40,731 bases of DNA from Hyphomicrobiales bacterium (GTDB lineage Bacteria; Pseudomonadota; Alphaproteobacteria; Rhizobiales; Rhizobiaceae): assembly GCA_900469625.1 (NCBI GenBank), contig UBXV01000040.1, positions 75,213-115,943 on the forward strand. The letters run 5' to 3'. Both the position numbers and the translations under genes were made by a program. The notes under the pieces are model-generated. The model was not told where the DNA came from, did no database searches, and saw nothing but the letters and a program-made list of their open reading frames with translations. Positions 24,888 to 33,714 of the stretch are shown here, one piece after another (position 1 is the first letter of the stretch; each line of letters opens with the position of its first letter).

Positions 24888-25191
24888 TTGATGGTCTCCA
24901 CTTGATCTGGATCGGCACCATAGCCCCAGGCTCGGTTTTCATCGAGTAAAATGAACGGCAAATCTGAGGGCCGATTTACAAACATTGGTGATCCGATCGA
25001 TGTCGTCCTCGGCCGGGGAGGCAATCCTGCTCGATCCGCCGCCCACACTGCGTCGTCGGATCGAACGCCTTCCGGCGGCCTGCAAAGCGGATGGCGCGCT
25101 GTCGGTGCCGTGTAGCGGCGCCATCCGGTGTTCCGGTGCAGGCCAACTCGAGATTGTGGACAACACCCCCTTGCATCAGCCAGAATCGTTG
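24888..25191. other. Divergent intergenic region between msrA and the small cysteine protein
   Basis: These 304 bases contain a plus-strand open frame, 24985-25233, with no ribosome site, domain or convincing composition, so I do not call a gene. The region should hold the msrA promoter. The downstream end runs into the iron control element. Confidence 0.4.
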
Positions 25192-25208
25192 TTTAGAATC
25201 ATTCTAAA
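25192..25208 (+). promoter_or_regulatory. Iron control element (Irr box)
   Basis: TTTAGAATCATTCTAAA is a perfect palindrome matching the ICE consensus TTTAGAA-N3-TTCTAAA bound by Irr in Rhizobiales. It is followed by a possible -10, TATGAT (25210-25215), and lies 54 bases before the ATG of the four-cysteine protein. Overlap with the promoter core predicts repression by Irr at low iron. Confidence 0.8.
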
Positions 25209-25262
25209 TTATGATTTCGAGGCTCAACTTTAACGGGCCGCAACACCGGAAGGAGACTACCC

Positions 25263-25463
25263 ATGTCCAGTAACGTGTCGTGCGACAGCTGCGCATTCTA
25301 CGAAAACCACGTCGCCAACAGCGCAGCCGTTGCCGCCGAGGCTGGTCTCTGTCGCTACAATCCGCCGGTCTCCCAGCCTGACGCAAACGCGCGCGGGCTC
25401 TGGCCGGTGGTCACGGCCAACGACTGGTGCGGCCACTTCGCCTCGGAACACAAGACAAACTGA
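25263..25463 (+). CDS. Small four-cysteine protein, probably iron-regulated
   Basis: This 66-residue soluble protein starts [16 protein letters not shown]. Its four cysteines (C7, C10, C30, C56) have spacing CxxC-x19-C-x25-C, and a late ANDWCGHF motif closes the set. The pattern could bind a metal or an Fe-S cluster, as in small high-potential iron proteins, but the spacing does not fit a family I know. Ribosome binding is good (GGAAGGAGA before ATG 25263). The Irr box upstream and a strong terminator downstream make it a self-contained gene. Expression should be highest when iron is plentiful if the box represses. I know no established function. Confidence 0.78.
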   Translation: MSSNVSCDSCAFYENHVANSAAVAAEAGLCRYNPPVSQPDANARGLWPVVTANDWCGHFASEHKTN

Positions 25464-25485
25464 GCCTTCGCATCCCATGAACGTG

Positions 25486-25518
25486 CCTGACGGCGAACAT
25501 CGCCGTCAGGCTTTTTTT
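25486..25518 (+). terminator. Rho-independent terminator
   Basis: CCTGACGGCG and CGCCGTCAGG form a perfect 10-bp stem with loop AACAT, followed by C and seven Ts. It lies 22 bases after the four-cysteine gene and should end its transcript. Confidence 0.93.
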
Positions 25519-25665
25519 CGCCCGCCTGCAGCACAATTCGGCCGCGCCTGGCGAGCGCGGTGGCGGGTAACCGGCGCTGCACAGCGGCTTTGCCGGAGCC
25601 GCCCGAACCATTTACACTGCGGCCGATCGCATATGATCAAACCAGCAGCGACCGGATCCAGCGCC

Positions 25666-25881
25666 ATGCACAGATACGTCGTCACCATCACGCAAGAAAT
25701 TGAGGCCGATACAGCCGAAGAGGCAGCTTTGCTGATGTATGCGGAGCTGACGAGACGGCCGCCTCCCTTGACCTATTCGGTCACCGATGAGGCAAAGGCC
25801 AGGAAAGAGCTGAGCCTTGAGCGGGACAAGGCGGATGAATTCGCCCGCGTCGACCACACCGCCGACCCCGGAAATTGGTAA
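25666..25881 (+). CDS. Small conserved-type hypothetical protein
   Basis: This 71-residue protein starts MHRYVVTITQEIEADTAEEAALLMYAEL. An N-terminal beta strand and a long helix are predicted, and the C-terminal half is acidic and helical. An in-frame ATG at 25633 would add 11 residues (MIKPAATGSSA) but has a weaker ribosome site. I recognise no catalytic motif. It sits between a terminator and the end of the convergent response regulator gene, so it is transcribed alone. Confidence 0.5.
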   Translation: MHRYVVTITQEIEADTAEEAALLMYAELTRRPPPLTYSVTDEAKARKELSLERDKADEFARVDHTADPGNW

Positions 25882-25956
25882 GGGCTTAGCGCCCGCGCGA
25901 TCCCGCTCGACGCAGCGTCCACGCCGACAGCGTGTCACCTCGCCCCCCTTGACGGA

Positions 25957-26643
25957 TCAGCGTTCGTCCGGGTCCAGCTGTCCGAGGGCCACTTTCTGGA
26001 ACAGCCTCGCTGCCTCCGTCCGATTGCGCGCGTTCAGCTTTTGCAGGATCCGCGTCATGTGATGTTTGACGGTCTTTTCCTGCAGCTCGAGTTGGTTGCC
26101 GACTTCCTTGTTGGTACGCCCATCGGCGACCAGCTTCAGGATCTGCTCTTCTCGCTGCGTGAGATGGGCAAACGGCCGGTCGGCGCCTGCGGCCACCTCT
26201 GGTTCGTCCACCCTCGGTCCGCGCATTTCCCTTAGGATCTTGCCCGCCAGCGTCGGAGAAACGTAGCTTTCGCCGGCAACCACACCCATGATTGCCTCGA
26301 CGAGCGTCGAAGCGCTGACACCCTTGAGAACGTAGCCCCGCGCGCCGCTCTTCAAGGCGCGAAAAAGGTCTGCGTCGTCCTCCGAAACGGTCAGGACGAT
26401 GATGCGGAATTGCGGATCGACGTCCAGGATCCGCGTCAGCGCCGCATGGCCGCCTCCGGGCATGGAAAGGTCGAGCAACATGAGATCGGGCTTATGCTCG
26501 ATGAAGAGCGTGACGGCATCGTCCGCGCTGGCGCCTTCCGCCACGACCGTCAGCTCCGGCACTTCGGAAAGCGTCCTTGCCACGCCGCGGCGAAACATCG
26601 GGTGGTCGTCGACGATAACGATTCGCAGCGGATTGCCTGACAC
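25957..26643 (-). CDS. NarL/FixJ-type response regulator
   Basis: This 228-residue protein has a receiver domain (about 6-120) with acidic pocket D12-D13, phospho-acceptor D58 (LMLLDLSMPGG) and K109 (YVLKG). A LuxR-type helix-turn-helix follows (about 160-220: LTQREEQILKLVADGRTNKEVGNQLELQEKTVKHHM). The start is GTG 26643, placed directly after the kinase TGA with no gap, and GGAAGGG inside the kinase end serves as ribosome site. It is the partner of the adjacent histidine kinase. The output genes cannot be told from the window. Confidence 0.93.
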   Translation of the reverse strand: MSGNPLRIVIVDDHPMFRRGVARTLSEVPELTVVAEGASADDAVTLFIEHKPDLMLLDLSMPGGGHAALTRILDVDPQFRIIVLTVSEDDADLFRALKSGARGYVLKGVSASTLVEAIMGVVAGESYVSPTLAGKILREMRGPRVDEPEVAAGADRPFAHLTQREEQILKLVADGRTNKEVGNQLELQEKTVKHHMTRILQKLNARNRTEAARLFQKVALGQLDPDER

Positions 26644-28068
26644 TCACGCGTCCCTTCCCGGAAGTTCCATGAAAACCCTGGTACCTGAGTTCGGTTTCGA
26701 CACAAGCTCGAATCGCCCCCCGAGCCCTGCCAACCGCTCCTTGAGCCCGATCAGTCCGAGCCCTTCGCTGCTCTCAGGGCGCTCGAAGCCTATGCCGTTG
26801 TCGAGCACTTCGATGGTTAAGTTGGCAGCCACGCGCGCGACCTCGATACGCAAGCGCGTTGCCTGCGCATGTCGCGAGGCGTTGCTCAGGGTTTCGCGGA
26901 TGAACCGAAAGACGCAGATCTTCTGCGCATGCGTTAACTCCGGTAACGGCCCGTTCGTATTGAGCTCGACCTTGGTCTTTGCCTGCGCCTCATGGGCACC
27001 GACTGCGCGCGCGACGACAGCCTCGGTCGTCAGCTCGTCGAGTTCAGGCAAGGTCAGCCCTCGGCAAATGTTGCGAATGTCGCGCATCGCCTCATCCAGA
27101 GATTGCCTGATCAACTCGGCATCCTCATCGTCCCGGTGCTGGCTCAAGGCCTCCAGACGCAAGGATGCAAAGGCCAGCATCTGCGCTGGACCGTCGTGCA
27201 ATTCCGCCGAAAGCCGCCGCAGATAGCGTTCGTTCAGTGTCGCCGTGCGGTGGTTTGCCTCATCCGCGCGCGTTCGAAGCGCGCGGTTCTCCGCCAGCAT
27301 CTGTGAAAGGGCCTGCACCTTCTCGCCGAGGCGAAGACGCTGGCGCTCGATCTGGCGACTGCCACGCGCGACGATGCCATAGAGCGCCAGGAACATCGCC
27401 AACGTCACGCCGCCGACGACGAGCCAGCTGTTTCTGCTGGTCGTCGTCAGTTCCGCCTTCAGGCCGTCCGCAAGCTCATAGAATTCCGCCACCGCCATGA
27501 CCCGCCCCGACCAGGGCTCGATGACCGGACTGTAGATTTCCAGCAGCGCCCTGCCGCTTTCGCGCTCATGGCTGGCCTCTTCGCCTTCGAGCGCGTCGAA
27601 CTCGCCATAGACCCGTCCTGCAAACGCACTCGTCAATCCTTCCGTGCGGGGATATTTCCGCCCGACGATCGTGTCCGTCGTGCTGTAGATCACCGTTCCG
27701 TCGGGCGCCCAGATCTTGAAGGAGTGCAGCCGGCGGCTGAGCGCGCCTTGCTGCAACACCTCATCCAGCGCCGTTCTTGCGTCGTCGCTGAGCACCGTCG
27801 AGGTCGCCAGCTGCTGGGCCAGGGGGGCGATGATGCTTTCGACATAGAGGGCGGTCGCATTGGCGGCGTTGTGCGTCACCGCCTCCTGGATCCGGGTGGT
27901 GACCCAGGAGCCGACGATAACCATGGCGATCAGGACGACCACAGCCCCCGCAAGACAGAATTGCGCCGCGAGGCTAAGGCGGGACCGCATGTGAAGCAGG
28001 GGCATGGCGAAACTTTGGAACGTCATGCCCCAGCTTATGCGCAAGCCTTGGCGGACGAAAGACGACAT
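26644..28068 (-). CDS. NarX/DegS-like sensor histidine kinase (HisKA_3)
   Basis: This 474-residue membrane sensor has two transmembrane helices (about 32-55 and 214-232), with a periplasmic sensing region between (about 56-213) and coiled coil after. The phosphorylated histidine is H291 in LSAELHDGPAQMLAF, the HisKA_3 motif. The ATPase part has RFIRETLSNASRHA (N box), LDNGIGF and GLGLIGLKERLAGLGG. The sensor region has no nitrate P-box, so it is probably not a nitrate sensor. ATG 28068 has GAGGAGGGG upstream. It forms a two-gene operon with the response regulator, and its signal is unknown. Confidence 0.92.
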   Translation of the reverse strand: MSSFVRQGLRISWGMTFQSFAMPLLHMRSRLSLAAQFCLAGAVVVLIAMVIVGSWVTTRIQEAVTHNAANATALYVESIIAPLAQQLATSTVLSDDARTALDEVLQQGALSRRLHSFKIWAPDGTVIYSTTDTIVGRKYPRTEGLTSAFAGRVYGEFDALEGEEASHERESGRALLEIYSPVIEPWSGRVMAVAEFYELADGLKAELTTTSRNSWLVVGGVTLAMFLALYGIVARGSRQIERQRLRLGEKVQALSQMLAENRALRTRADEANHRTATLNERYLRRLSAELHDGPAQMLAFASLRLEALSQHRDDEDAELIRQSLDEAMRDIRNICRGLTLPELDELTTEAVVARAVGAHEAQAKTKVELNTNGPLPELTHAQKICVFRFIRETLSNASRHAQATRLRIEVARVAANLTIEVLDNGIGFERPESSEGLGLIGLKERLAGLGGRFELVSKPNSGTRVFMELPGRDA

Positions 28069-28227
28069 TGGCCCCTCCTCGACATCTTTGGTCCGATGCG
28101 GATCAGACCAAGGTCCGGCTGTGAAAACGCATTGGCCCTAGGACGCTATCGGCGGCGCGATTGGAAGCCTAGATGCCCCTTGCGGTCCTGTCGGAACGGA
28201 GCCGCGGGCAAGCACGGCTGGAACGCG

Positions 28228-29148
28228 ATGATGACCGATCTTACGTTGGGGATACTGCGCAACCTTTTACCCTTTTCCGGCTACCCCTATCGCGGCCGCC
28301 TGATCGGCTGCCCGGTATGCCAGAAGCAGGAATACAGAAAGCTCGCCAGTCTCGATCGCAGACTGAAGCGATTGCCAACCGTGGTCTGCAACGGATGCGG
28401 TCTGTTCTTCACCAACCCGATGCCGAGCGATACCGAACTGTCGACCTACTACGAGAGCTACTATCGCTTCGACTATCAGCTGAACGCGGGGCCGCCCAAG
28501 CCGCGACACATCGTCAAGCGCAAGCGCGAGGCCGAAAAGCGATACGAGGAGATCAAGGACTGGCTGCCATCCAAGGCAAGGACACTCGATTTCGGCGCGG
28601 GCTCGGGAGAATTTATCCTGAGGCTTCTGGATGCGGGGCACGACGCGCATGGCTTCGAGCCGGGAGAAGGCTATGGCCAGTATGCGCAGGAGAAGTTGCA
28701 GGGCCGTGTTCAACTCGCAAGCTGGCAGGATGTGGACTATCGCGCCGAGTTCGACCTGGTGACGTGTTTCCATGTACTGGAACATCTGAACGATCCCCTG
28801 GCTGCCCTGCGGCGCGCCAGCCAGTGGCTGCGGCCGGACGGGCTGCTCTTCATCGAGGTTCCGAACAGCCTGCGCTGGTTCGGCGACAAGGGTTTCGGCA
28901 GTTTTCATTTCGCCCATGTCGTCGGGTTCAACCGCTTCAATCTGGAGCTTGCTGCAGCAAAAGCGGGGCTCGCAGCGGTAAAGGTGATTTCATCGACCAG
29001 CATCGTCTTCCGCCGTTCCCCAGGCCGGATCGATGTCGATACCCTCGCTCGAAATGCCAAGGCCACGACCGAAAACACCCTTCAAGCCACCTCTCCCGTG
29101 TCAGCGTTCGTGCGCCACAAGATGCGCAAGTTCAGCATGATCAGATAG
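28228..29148 (+). CDS. Class I SAM-dependent methyltransferase with N-terminal zinc-binding motif
   Basis: This protein has about 306 residues. Near its start CPVC (about 28-31) and CNGC (about 54-57) form a zinc ribbon of the kind seen in sugar- and lipid-modifying methyltransferases. The SAM-binding motif I is TLDFGAGSGEFILRLLDAG (about 116-134), followed by GFEPGEGYGQYA and LVTCFHVLEHLNDPLAAL. The start (MMTDLTLGILRNL) was chosen because the preceding open frame is antisense to the histidine kinase gene; ATG 28231 is an equal option. It ends tail-to-tail, 23 bases from the TolB/TPR regulator. Substrate is unknown; cell-surface sugar or C-methylation is plausible but inferred. Confidence 0.85.
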   Translation: MMTDLTLGILRNLLPFSGYPYRGRLIGCPVCQKQEYRKLASLDRRLKRLPTVVCNGCGLFFTNPMPSDTELSTYYESYYRFDYQLNAGPPKPRHIVKRKREAEKRYEEIKDWLPSKARTLDFGAGSGEFILRLLDAGHDAHGFEPGEGYGQYAQEKLQGRVQLASWQDVDYRAEFDLVTCFHVLEHLNDPLAALRRASQWLRPDGLLFIEVPNSLRWFGDKGFGSFHFAHVVGFNRFNLELAAAKAGLAAVKVISSTSIVFRRSPGRIDVDTLARNAKATTENTLQATSPVSAFVRHKMRKFSMIR

Positions 29149-29171
29149 GACGGCATGCGTCAGTCGGCGCG

Positions 29172-30689
29172 TCACTCCGGCAGTCCGGCCTTGCGATAAC
29201 CGTCGACGAAATGGGCGAGCGTGGCGGCGTCGCGAAACGGTTCGGTGGCCGCCCAATGGCCGATCGTGAAATGCGGATTGCCGACAAGGAACAGCTCCAC
29301 TTCCGCCCGCGCCTCGTCCAGCCGGCCCAGTTGAGCAAGGCTTGCCGCCAGGAAACGGCGTGAACTCGTTCGATACGTCTCTTCGCGTCGCAGGGTCTCG
29401 ACGGCGGCTTCATACGCACCAACCGCATAGTGCGCCTGACCGAGCGCCAGATAATACCAGCTCGCCGGAAAAGGGTTCAGTCGGAACGCCTTCTGGATGT
29501 GCGCGAGCCCTTCTTCGGCCCGCCCGGCAAGGATCGTGATATCAGACAGCGCTGCCCAGGTGTCGGCCTCGTTCGGATCGAGTTTCATCGCCGTGGCGAA
29601 CTCCCGATCCGCCTCGGCGAAGTTGCGCTCATAAGCAAGAAGATAGGCGAGGATCCACCGGCAGCCGGCAGAAATGGGATCGATCGCAACAGCTTTTTGC
29701 GCCAGCTCCAGGGCCATTTTGCGGCTCGCCTCGGTTGGTCCGTTCGCGTGCACCCACCCCATCCAATGGTTCATGGCAAGCCAGCGATAGGCCTCGGCGT
29801 AATCAGGATCGAGCGCAACGGCACGCGTCAGCATCAGATGGGCTTCGCGCGCCGCCTGCGGGCTATCATCCATCAGCTTGCGGGCTCGAACGCATAGATC
29901 GTAAGCCTCGATGTTTCTCGGCCGATTGCGCGGCGGCGGGGCGCGTAGCTGGCCCTGTAGCGCTTCGACGATCTTGCCGATGACCTCGTCCTGAACTGCA
30001 AAAATGTCGTCAAGGTCGCGATCGAAGCGTTCGGCCCAAAGATGCTCGCCACTGCTTGCATCGACGAGCTGGGCGTTGATGCGCACACGCCCTGCGGCGC
30101 GGCGTGCGCTGCCTTCCACCAGGTAGCGCACCCCAAGATCGCCTGCGATCGTGCGCAGATCGACGGCTTTTCCCCTGTAGGCGAAAGACGAATTGCGCGC
30201 GATGACGGACAGGCCCTGGATCCGCGAGAGATCGGTGATCAGGTCCTCGGTCAGGCCGTCAGCGAAGGTTGCCTGCTTCGGGTCGTTGCTGATGCTGACG
30301 AAGGGCAGAACGGCAATCGATGGCCGATCGGGCGGTATCACGGGTTTTCGCGTCACGCCGCCGAACTGTTCGACGGAATTGGTGAAGCGATAGCCGACGC
30401 GCGGGACTGTTGAGATCCATTCGCGGTCGTCGGCGGTCGGACCGAGCAGCTTGCGCAGCTGCGCGATCTGGACGGTCAAGTTGCCCTCCTCGACGGCCAT
30501 GCCCGGCCACGCCGCGTCCATCAGCGCGGCCTTTTCCAGAATCTCGCCCGGCCGTTCGGCAAAGGCTTCAAGCAGCTTCAGCGCGCGGTAGCCGAGGGCA
30601 ACGGGCACTCCATCCCGAAGCAGCGTTCCCGCAGCGGGATCAAGCACGAACGGACCAAAGGCAAAAAGCGATCCCTGCATAAGGCGCAT
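29172..30689 (-). CDS. Winged-helix regulator with TolB-like and TPR domains
   Basis: This 505-residue protein combines an OmpR-type winged helix (about 5-100: FGPFVLDPAAGTLLRDGVPVALGYRALKLLEAFAERPGEIL) with a TolB-like domain (about 125-245) and tetratricopeptide repeats (about 270-480). The TolB part has IAVLPFVSISNDPKQATFADGLTEDLITDLSRIQGLSVIARNSSF. No adenylate cyclase catalytic domain is present, although similar architectures are often called CadC- or cyclase-like. The start may be ATG 30689 or 30680. It is probably a cytoplasmic DNA-binding regulator using TPRs for protein contact. It is divergent from the MFS transporter at 30952, so that gene is a candidate target. Confidence 0.85.
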   Translation of the reverse strand: MRLMQGSLFAFGPFVLDPAAGTLLRDGVPVALGYRALKLLEAFAERPGEILEKAALMDAAWPGMAVEEGNLTVQIAQLRKLLGPTADDREWISTVPRVGYRFTNSVEQFGGVTRKPVIPPDRPSIAVLPFVSISNDPKQATFADGLTEDLITDLSRIQGLSVIARNSSFAYRGKAVDLRTIAGDLGVRYLVEGSARRAAGRVRINAQLVDASSGEHLWAERFDRDLDDIFAVQDEVIGKIVEALQGQLRAPPPRNRPRNIEAYDLCVRARKLMDDSPQAAREAHLMLTRAVALDPDYAEAYRWLAMNHWMGWVHANGPTEASRKMALELAQKAVAIDPISAGCRWILAYLLAYERNFAEADREFATAMKLDPNEADTWAALSDITILAGRAEEGLAHIQKAFRLNPFPASWYYLALGQAHYAVGAYEAAVETLRREETYRTSSRRFLAASLAQLGRLDEARAEVELFLVGNPHFTIGHWAATEPFRDAATLAHFVDGYRKAGLPE

Positions 30690-30951
30690 CTTTAATAGGT
30701 TTGGAAGTTTTTGGAACTGTTTGGCCGCACTTAAGGACGGCGCCGCACGCGCCCTGCAGACTTCAATCTCGATCAGGTCAAAGCGGCGCTGAGTGCGCAA
30801 GCCCACTGGAGTCCGTCATGAACGCTATCCTCGCACCACGCCAGATTTTTCCGGGATGGCCTGGATCAGGCACAACGATGCCAGAAGGGCGAGCCGGCAT
30901 GTCGAGGCGTCGACCGCCAGGCCTTTCCGGCAAGCACAGGGCTGTTTCTCC

Positions 30952-32121
30952 ATGACCGCCGAAAGCACCACATCGGCACGAGAGGGCCGAGCCCCCTGGG
31001 CGGCCATGGCGGGGATCATTGCGACCGTGACCGTCTTTGCCGTCGCGCAAGGGCTGACCTATCCGCTGCTGAGCTTTATCCTGGAGCGGCAGGGCACAGC
31101 CCCCCTCCTCATCGGCCTTTCGGCGGCGATGACGCCCCTCGGCTTCATCCTGTCGGCACCCGTCATTCCAATGCTGGCGCGGCGGATAGGCGGCGCGCGC
31201 CTGGCGATCCTGTGTTCCCTCCTTGCGGCATTCACGCTGGCCGCGATCGCCTGGACGCAGGACGTCTGGGCATGGATGCCGCTGCGCCTTCTGCTCGGCG
31301 GCTTCGCCAATCCGCTGTCGGTGATCAGCGAGACCTGGCTGGTGCAGATCACGCCCGCGTCCCGCCGGGGCCGCATCATGGGCCTTTATTCGTCGGTGGT
31401 TTCCGCCGGGTTCGGCATTGGTCCGTTGTCGCTGGGCCTCGTCGGCACGCACGGCTGGGCACCGTTCGCCATCGGCATCGTCGCCTTTCTGGTCTGCGGA
31501 CTGATCGTGCTTGCCGTGGTTCCGCGCTTGCCCTCCATGCCGAAGGTGGGCGAAGCAACGTCGGTCGCCGGCTTTATTATGTTGGCGCCGATCCTGCTTT
31601 TCGCGGTCGCAACGGCGGCCGCGTTCGAGCAGACCCTGCTTTCCCTGATTGCGGTCTACGGCGCCGCACTCGGTGCCGCCGAACAGCACATAGCTCCGCT
31701 CATCACCTGCTTCATCGCAGGCAATGCCGCCTTGCAGATCCTCCTCGGGCGGATGTCGGAGCATTTTGGTTCAAGGCCGATCCTGCTGTTGTGTTGCCTG
31801 GCCTCCCTGGCCGGCTGCCTGTTGCTGCCGTTGCTCTTCGACACGTGGCTCATCTGGCCGCTCGTGTTCGTCTGGGGCGGCGTTTCGTTCGGGATCTACA
31901 CCCTGTCGCTGATCCAGCTCGGCGAGCGGTTCACCGGACAAGCCTTGATCGCCGGCAACGCGGCCTTCGCATTTGCCTGGGGACTTGGCGGCATCGTCGG
32001 CTCGCCTGCAACCGGTCTGGCAATGCAACTGGTCGGGCATCAGGGATTGCCGATGTCACTAGGGTTTCTGTGCAGCGTGCTGGTGGTTCTCGTGATGGCG
32101 GAGCGCAGGCCGGGCGGATAG
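30952..32121 (+). CDS. MFS transporter (multidrug/solute efflux type)
   Basis: This 389-residue inner-membrane protein has 12 predicted helices. It shows the MFS loop 2-3 pattern AMTPLGFILSAPVIPMLARRIGGARL and a repeat half with LLGRMSEHFGSRPILL. It resembles efflux and sugar-efflux type MFS proteins (YcaD-like). ATG 30952 (MTAESTTSAREG) begins a short cytoplasmic tail; a longer frame to 30793 lacks membrane-protein character. It is divergent from the TolB/TPR regulator across about 260 bases. Substrate is unknown. Confidence 0.85.
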   Translation: MTAESTTSAREGRAPWAAMAGIIATVTVFAVAQGLTYPLLSFILERQGTAPLLIGLSAAMTPLGFILSAPVIPMLARRIGGARLAILCSLLAAFTLAAIAWTQDVWAWMPLRLLLGGFANPLSVISETWLVQITPASRRGRIMGLYSSVVSAGFGIGPLSLGLVGTHGWAPFAIGIVAFLVCGLIVLAVVPRLPSMPKVGEATSVAGFIMLAPILLFAVATAAAFEQTLLSLIAVYGAALGAAEQHIAPLITCFIAGNAALQILLGRMSEHFGSRPILLLCCLASLAGCLLLPLLFDTWLIWPLVFVWGGVSFGIYTLSLIQLGERFTGQALIAGNAAFAFAWGLGGIVGSPATGLAMQLVGHQGLPMSLGFLCSVLVVLVMAERRPGG

Positions 32122-32202
32122 GGACGAAAGCGCGTTCGACCCGACACTTGAGGGAACAAACATCCACGCCCGGCGTTCTGCGGCGAACCGGAGGACATGC
32201 AC

Positions 32203-32451
32203 ATGCAATCCATGATCTGGGATCATCCCGTCAGGGTCGGAACGATGGGTGAGCGCTGCATCAACGGCCCGCAGGATGCGCTGCAATATCTCAGCGAGTG
32301 GCCGCAGGGAGGCTGGTTCTACGAAAGAGCCAGAAATCGCTGCCATGCCGCACTGGAGCGCGGCGAGGGACTTGGGCTTTCGCGCGCAGCTTTTATCGGC
32401 GCTGCCATCGAATGCTCGTTCCCGATCGCCGAGGACGACATCGCTTCCTGA
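32203..32451 (+). CDS. DUF982-family protein
   Basis: This protein has about 82 residues. The DUF982 pattern is visible: DHPVRVGTMGERCINGPQDALQYLSEWPQGGWFYERARNRC, then SRAAFIGAAIECSFPI. DUF982 proteins are abundant in rhizobia and short, with no settled biochemical role. I prefer ATG 32203 because GGAGG lies 8 bases upstream; ATG 32197 is only 2 bases from it. It could be co-transcribed with the WGR-domain gene about 165 bases downstream. Confidence 0.85.
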   Translation: MQSMIWDHPVRVGTMGERCINGPQDALQYLSEWPQGGWFYERARNRCHAALERGEGLGLSRAAFIGAAIECSFPIAEDDIAS

Positions 32452-32617
32452 TCTGCCAGTTGCGCGGGCCTTGAGGGTAAGCCTTTCGCGCAGGGCACCC
32501 GTTGCCCCGCTTCGGCTTGCAACCGGCGACCGTCTCATCAACGCCGTGAATCGATCCGCCCCGACCGATTCAAAACTCTCATTGGACGCGGATTCACCCC
32601 TGGCCGATGCTGCGCGC

Positions 32618-32911
32618 ATGATCGAGCAATATTCCAATCTCTACTTTCAACGCATAGACCCGAGCCGAAACATGGCGCGCTACTATGCGCTCTCGATACA
32701 GCCGACGCTCTTTGGCGAAATCGCTCTGATCCGGGCCTGGGGACGCATCGGAACGCTCGGCCAGGAGATGCGCCACCTCTTCGCCTCCGAGGCGGAAGCC
32801 GTCACCATGTTCTGCCACATCTCCCGCAAAAAGAGCGCGAAAGGCTATGTTGCCAAGACAAGCTGTGGAAAATCCCCTGGGCAAGCCGCCGTTGAGGCGC
32901 AAGCCCGATGA
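32618..32911 (+). CDS. WGR-domain protein
   Basis: This 97-residue protein starts MIEQYSNLYFQRIDPSRNMARYYALSI and has the defining motif IRAWGRIGTLGQEMRHLF, followed by a helical EAEAVTMFCHISRKKSAKGY segment. WGR domains occur in PARPs and in short bacterial proteins and are thought to bind nucleic acids. A longer frame upstream overlaps the DUF982 gene and was not used. The C-terminal 10 residues are low in complexity. The HU-like gene follows after about 55 bases. Confidence 0.82.
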   Translation: MIEQYSNLYFQRIDPSRNMARYYALSIQPTLFGEIALIRAWGRIGTLGQEMRHLFASEAEAVTMFCHISRKKSAKGYVAKTSCGKSPGQAAVEAQAR

Positions 32912-32966
32912 CATCGGGCCCATTCGCGCAAAGTATCATCGCGTCAAGAACGAGGAGGAACATCAT

Positions 32967-33245
32967 TTGACAACGACAACCGAAATTGCGGAAAAGATCG
33001 CCAGCGACCATGGCCTGACGAAGGTCCAGGGCAAGGCCGTCGTCGAGGCCGTGCTCGCGGCGATCTCCGCCGCCTCGGTCTCCGGCAACGAGACCTCCCT
33101 GCCCGGCTTCGGCAAGTTCAAGGTGAAGGCAACACCGGAGCGCGAAGCCCGCAACCCGGCGACGGGCGCGACGATCAAGGTCGCCGCCGCCAGAAAAGTA
33201 TCCTTCGTGCCGGCAAAGGCACTAAAGGACGCCCTCAACAAGTAA
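32967..33245 (+). CDS. HU/IHF-family DNA-binding protein (TTG start)
   Basis: This 92-residue protein reads MTTTTEIAEKIASDHGLTKVQGKAVVEAVL. It has the HU core LPGFGKFKVKATPEREARNPATGATIKVAAARKVSFVPAKALKDALN (about 45-91), including the ARNPATG tip of the DNA-binding arm. HU proteins bend DNA and organise the nucleoid. I chose a TTG start (32967) because GGAGGAA lies 7 bases upstream and the HU domain starts there; no ATG gives a better reading. It differs from canonical HU in having a short, basic N terminus, so it may be an HU paralogue rather than the main chromosomal HU. Confidence 0.9.
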   Translation: MTTTTEIAEKIASDHGLTKVQGKAVVEAVLAAISAASVSGNETSLPGFGKFKVKATPEREARNPATGATIKVAAARKVSFVPAKALKDALNK

Positions 33246-33257
33246 GCGACGAAACCT

Positions 33258-33283
33258 GGCCCCGCCCGGCGGCGGGGCCGTTT
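33258..33283 (+). terminator. Terminator-like hairpin after the HU-like gene
   Basis: GGCCCCGCC and GGCGGGGCC form a perfect 9-bp stem with loop CGGC, followed by GTTTCCCC. The T tract is only three bases, so termination would be weak or Rho-aided. Confidence 0.6.
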
Positions 33284-33714
33284 CCCCATGCCAGGCTTTG
33301 CCCCATCTTACTCGGGCCGCCGATAAAGCCGGCGACGGCCAGGCCGAGGCCACAAGGCGCCAGCGCCATTACGCGCGATATCACCACCTCCCGCTGAAGA
33401 CAGGACCGTCGATGACACGGGTCCGACGATCGAACATCGCGCGCGGATACTCGCGAATTCATGCGATCGCGCCATAAATCGCCTCCTCGCCTCACGAGGC
33501 CTGGCCGATCGCCGCCGGGTCACGCCGGAGGCGTGGATAAAAGACCATTTTAACAATGGCTTATAGCCAGGAAGCGCCTGCACCGCGGCAGTGTCTTGCG
33601 GGAGAACGGGCGGCGGCCTGAGCGCGATCCGCCAAGTCCGAACGGCAAAGCGCCGTCAACGACTGCTCATTGACGGCGCCCCTCACCACAAGCCCTTCTT
33701 CTCAAAGGCACCTC
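33284..33714. other. Intergenic stretch, no gene seen
   Basis: No ORF here has a good ribosome site or domain. At 33650-33679 a perfect inverted repeat is present: GCGCCGTCAA and TTGACGGCGC with a 10-base spacer. It could be a small-RNA hairpin or a regulatory dyad. Nothing else is supported. Confidence 0.4.

Noticed and set aside
24985-25233. Possible 82-residue plus-strand gene before the Irr box
   Set aside because: No ribosome site or recognisable pattern, and it runs through the iron control element.
27568-28227. N-terminal extension of the methyltransferase frame
   Set aside because: The extension is antisense to the histidine kinase gene, and the zinc ribbon and SAM motifs begin well after 28228.
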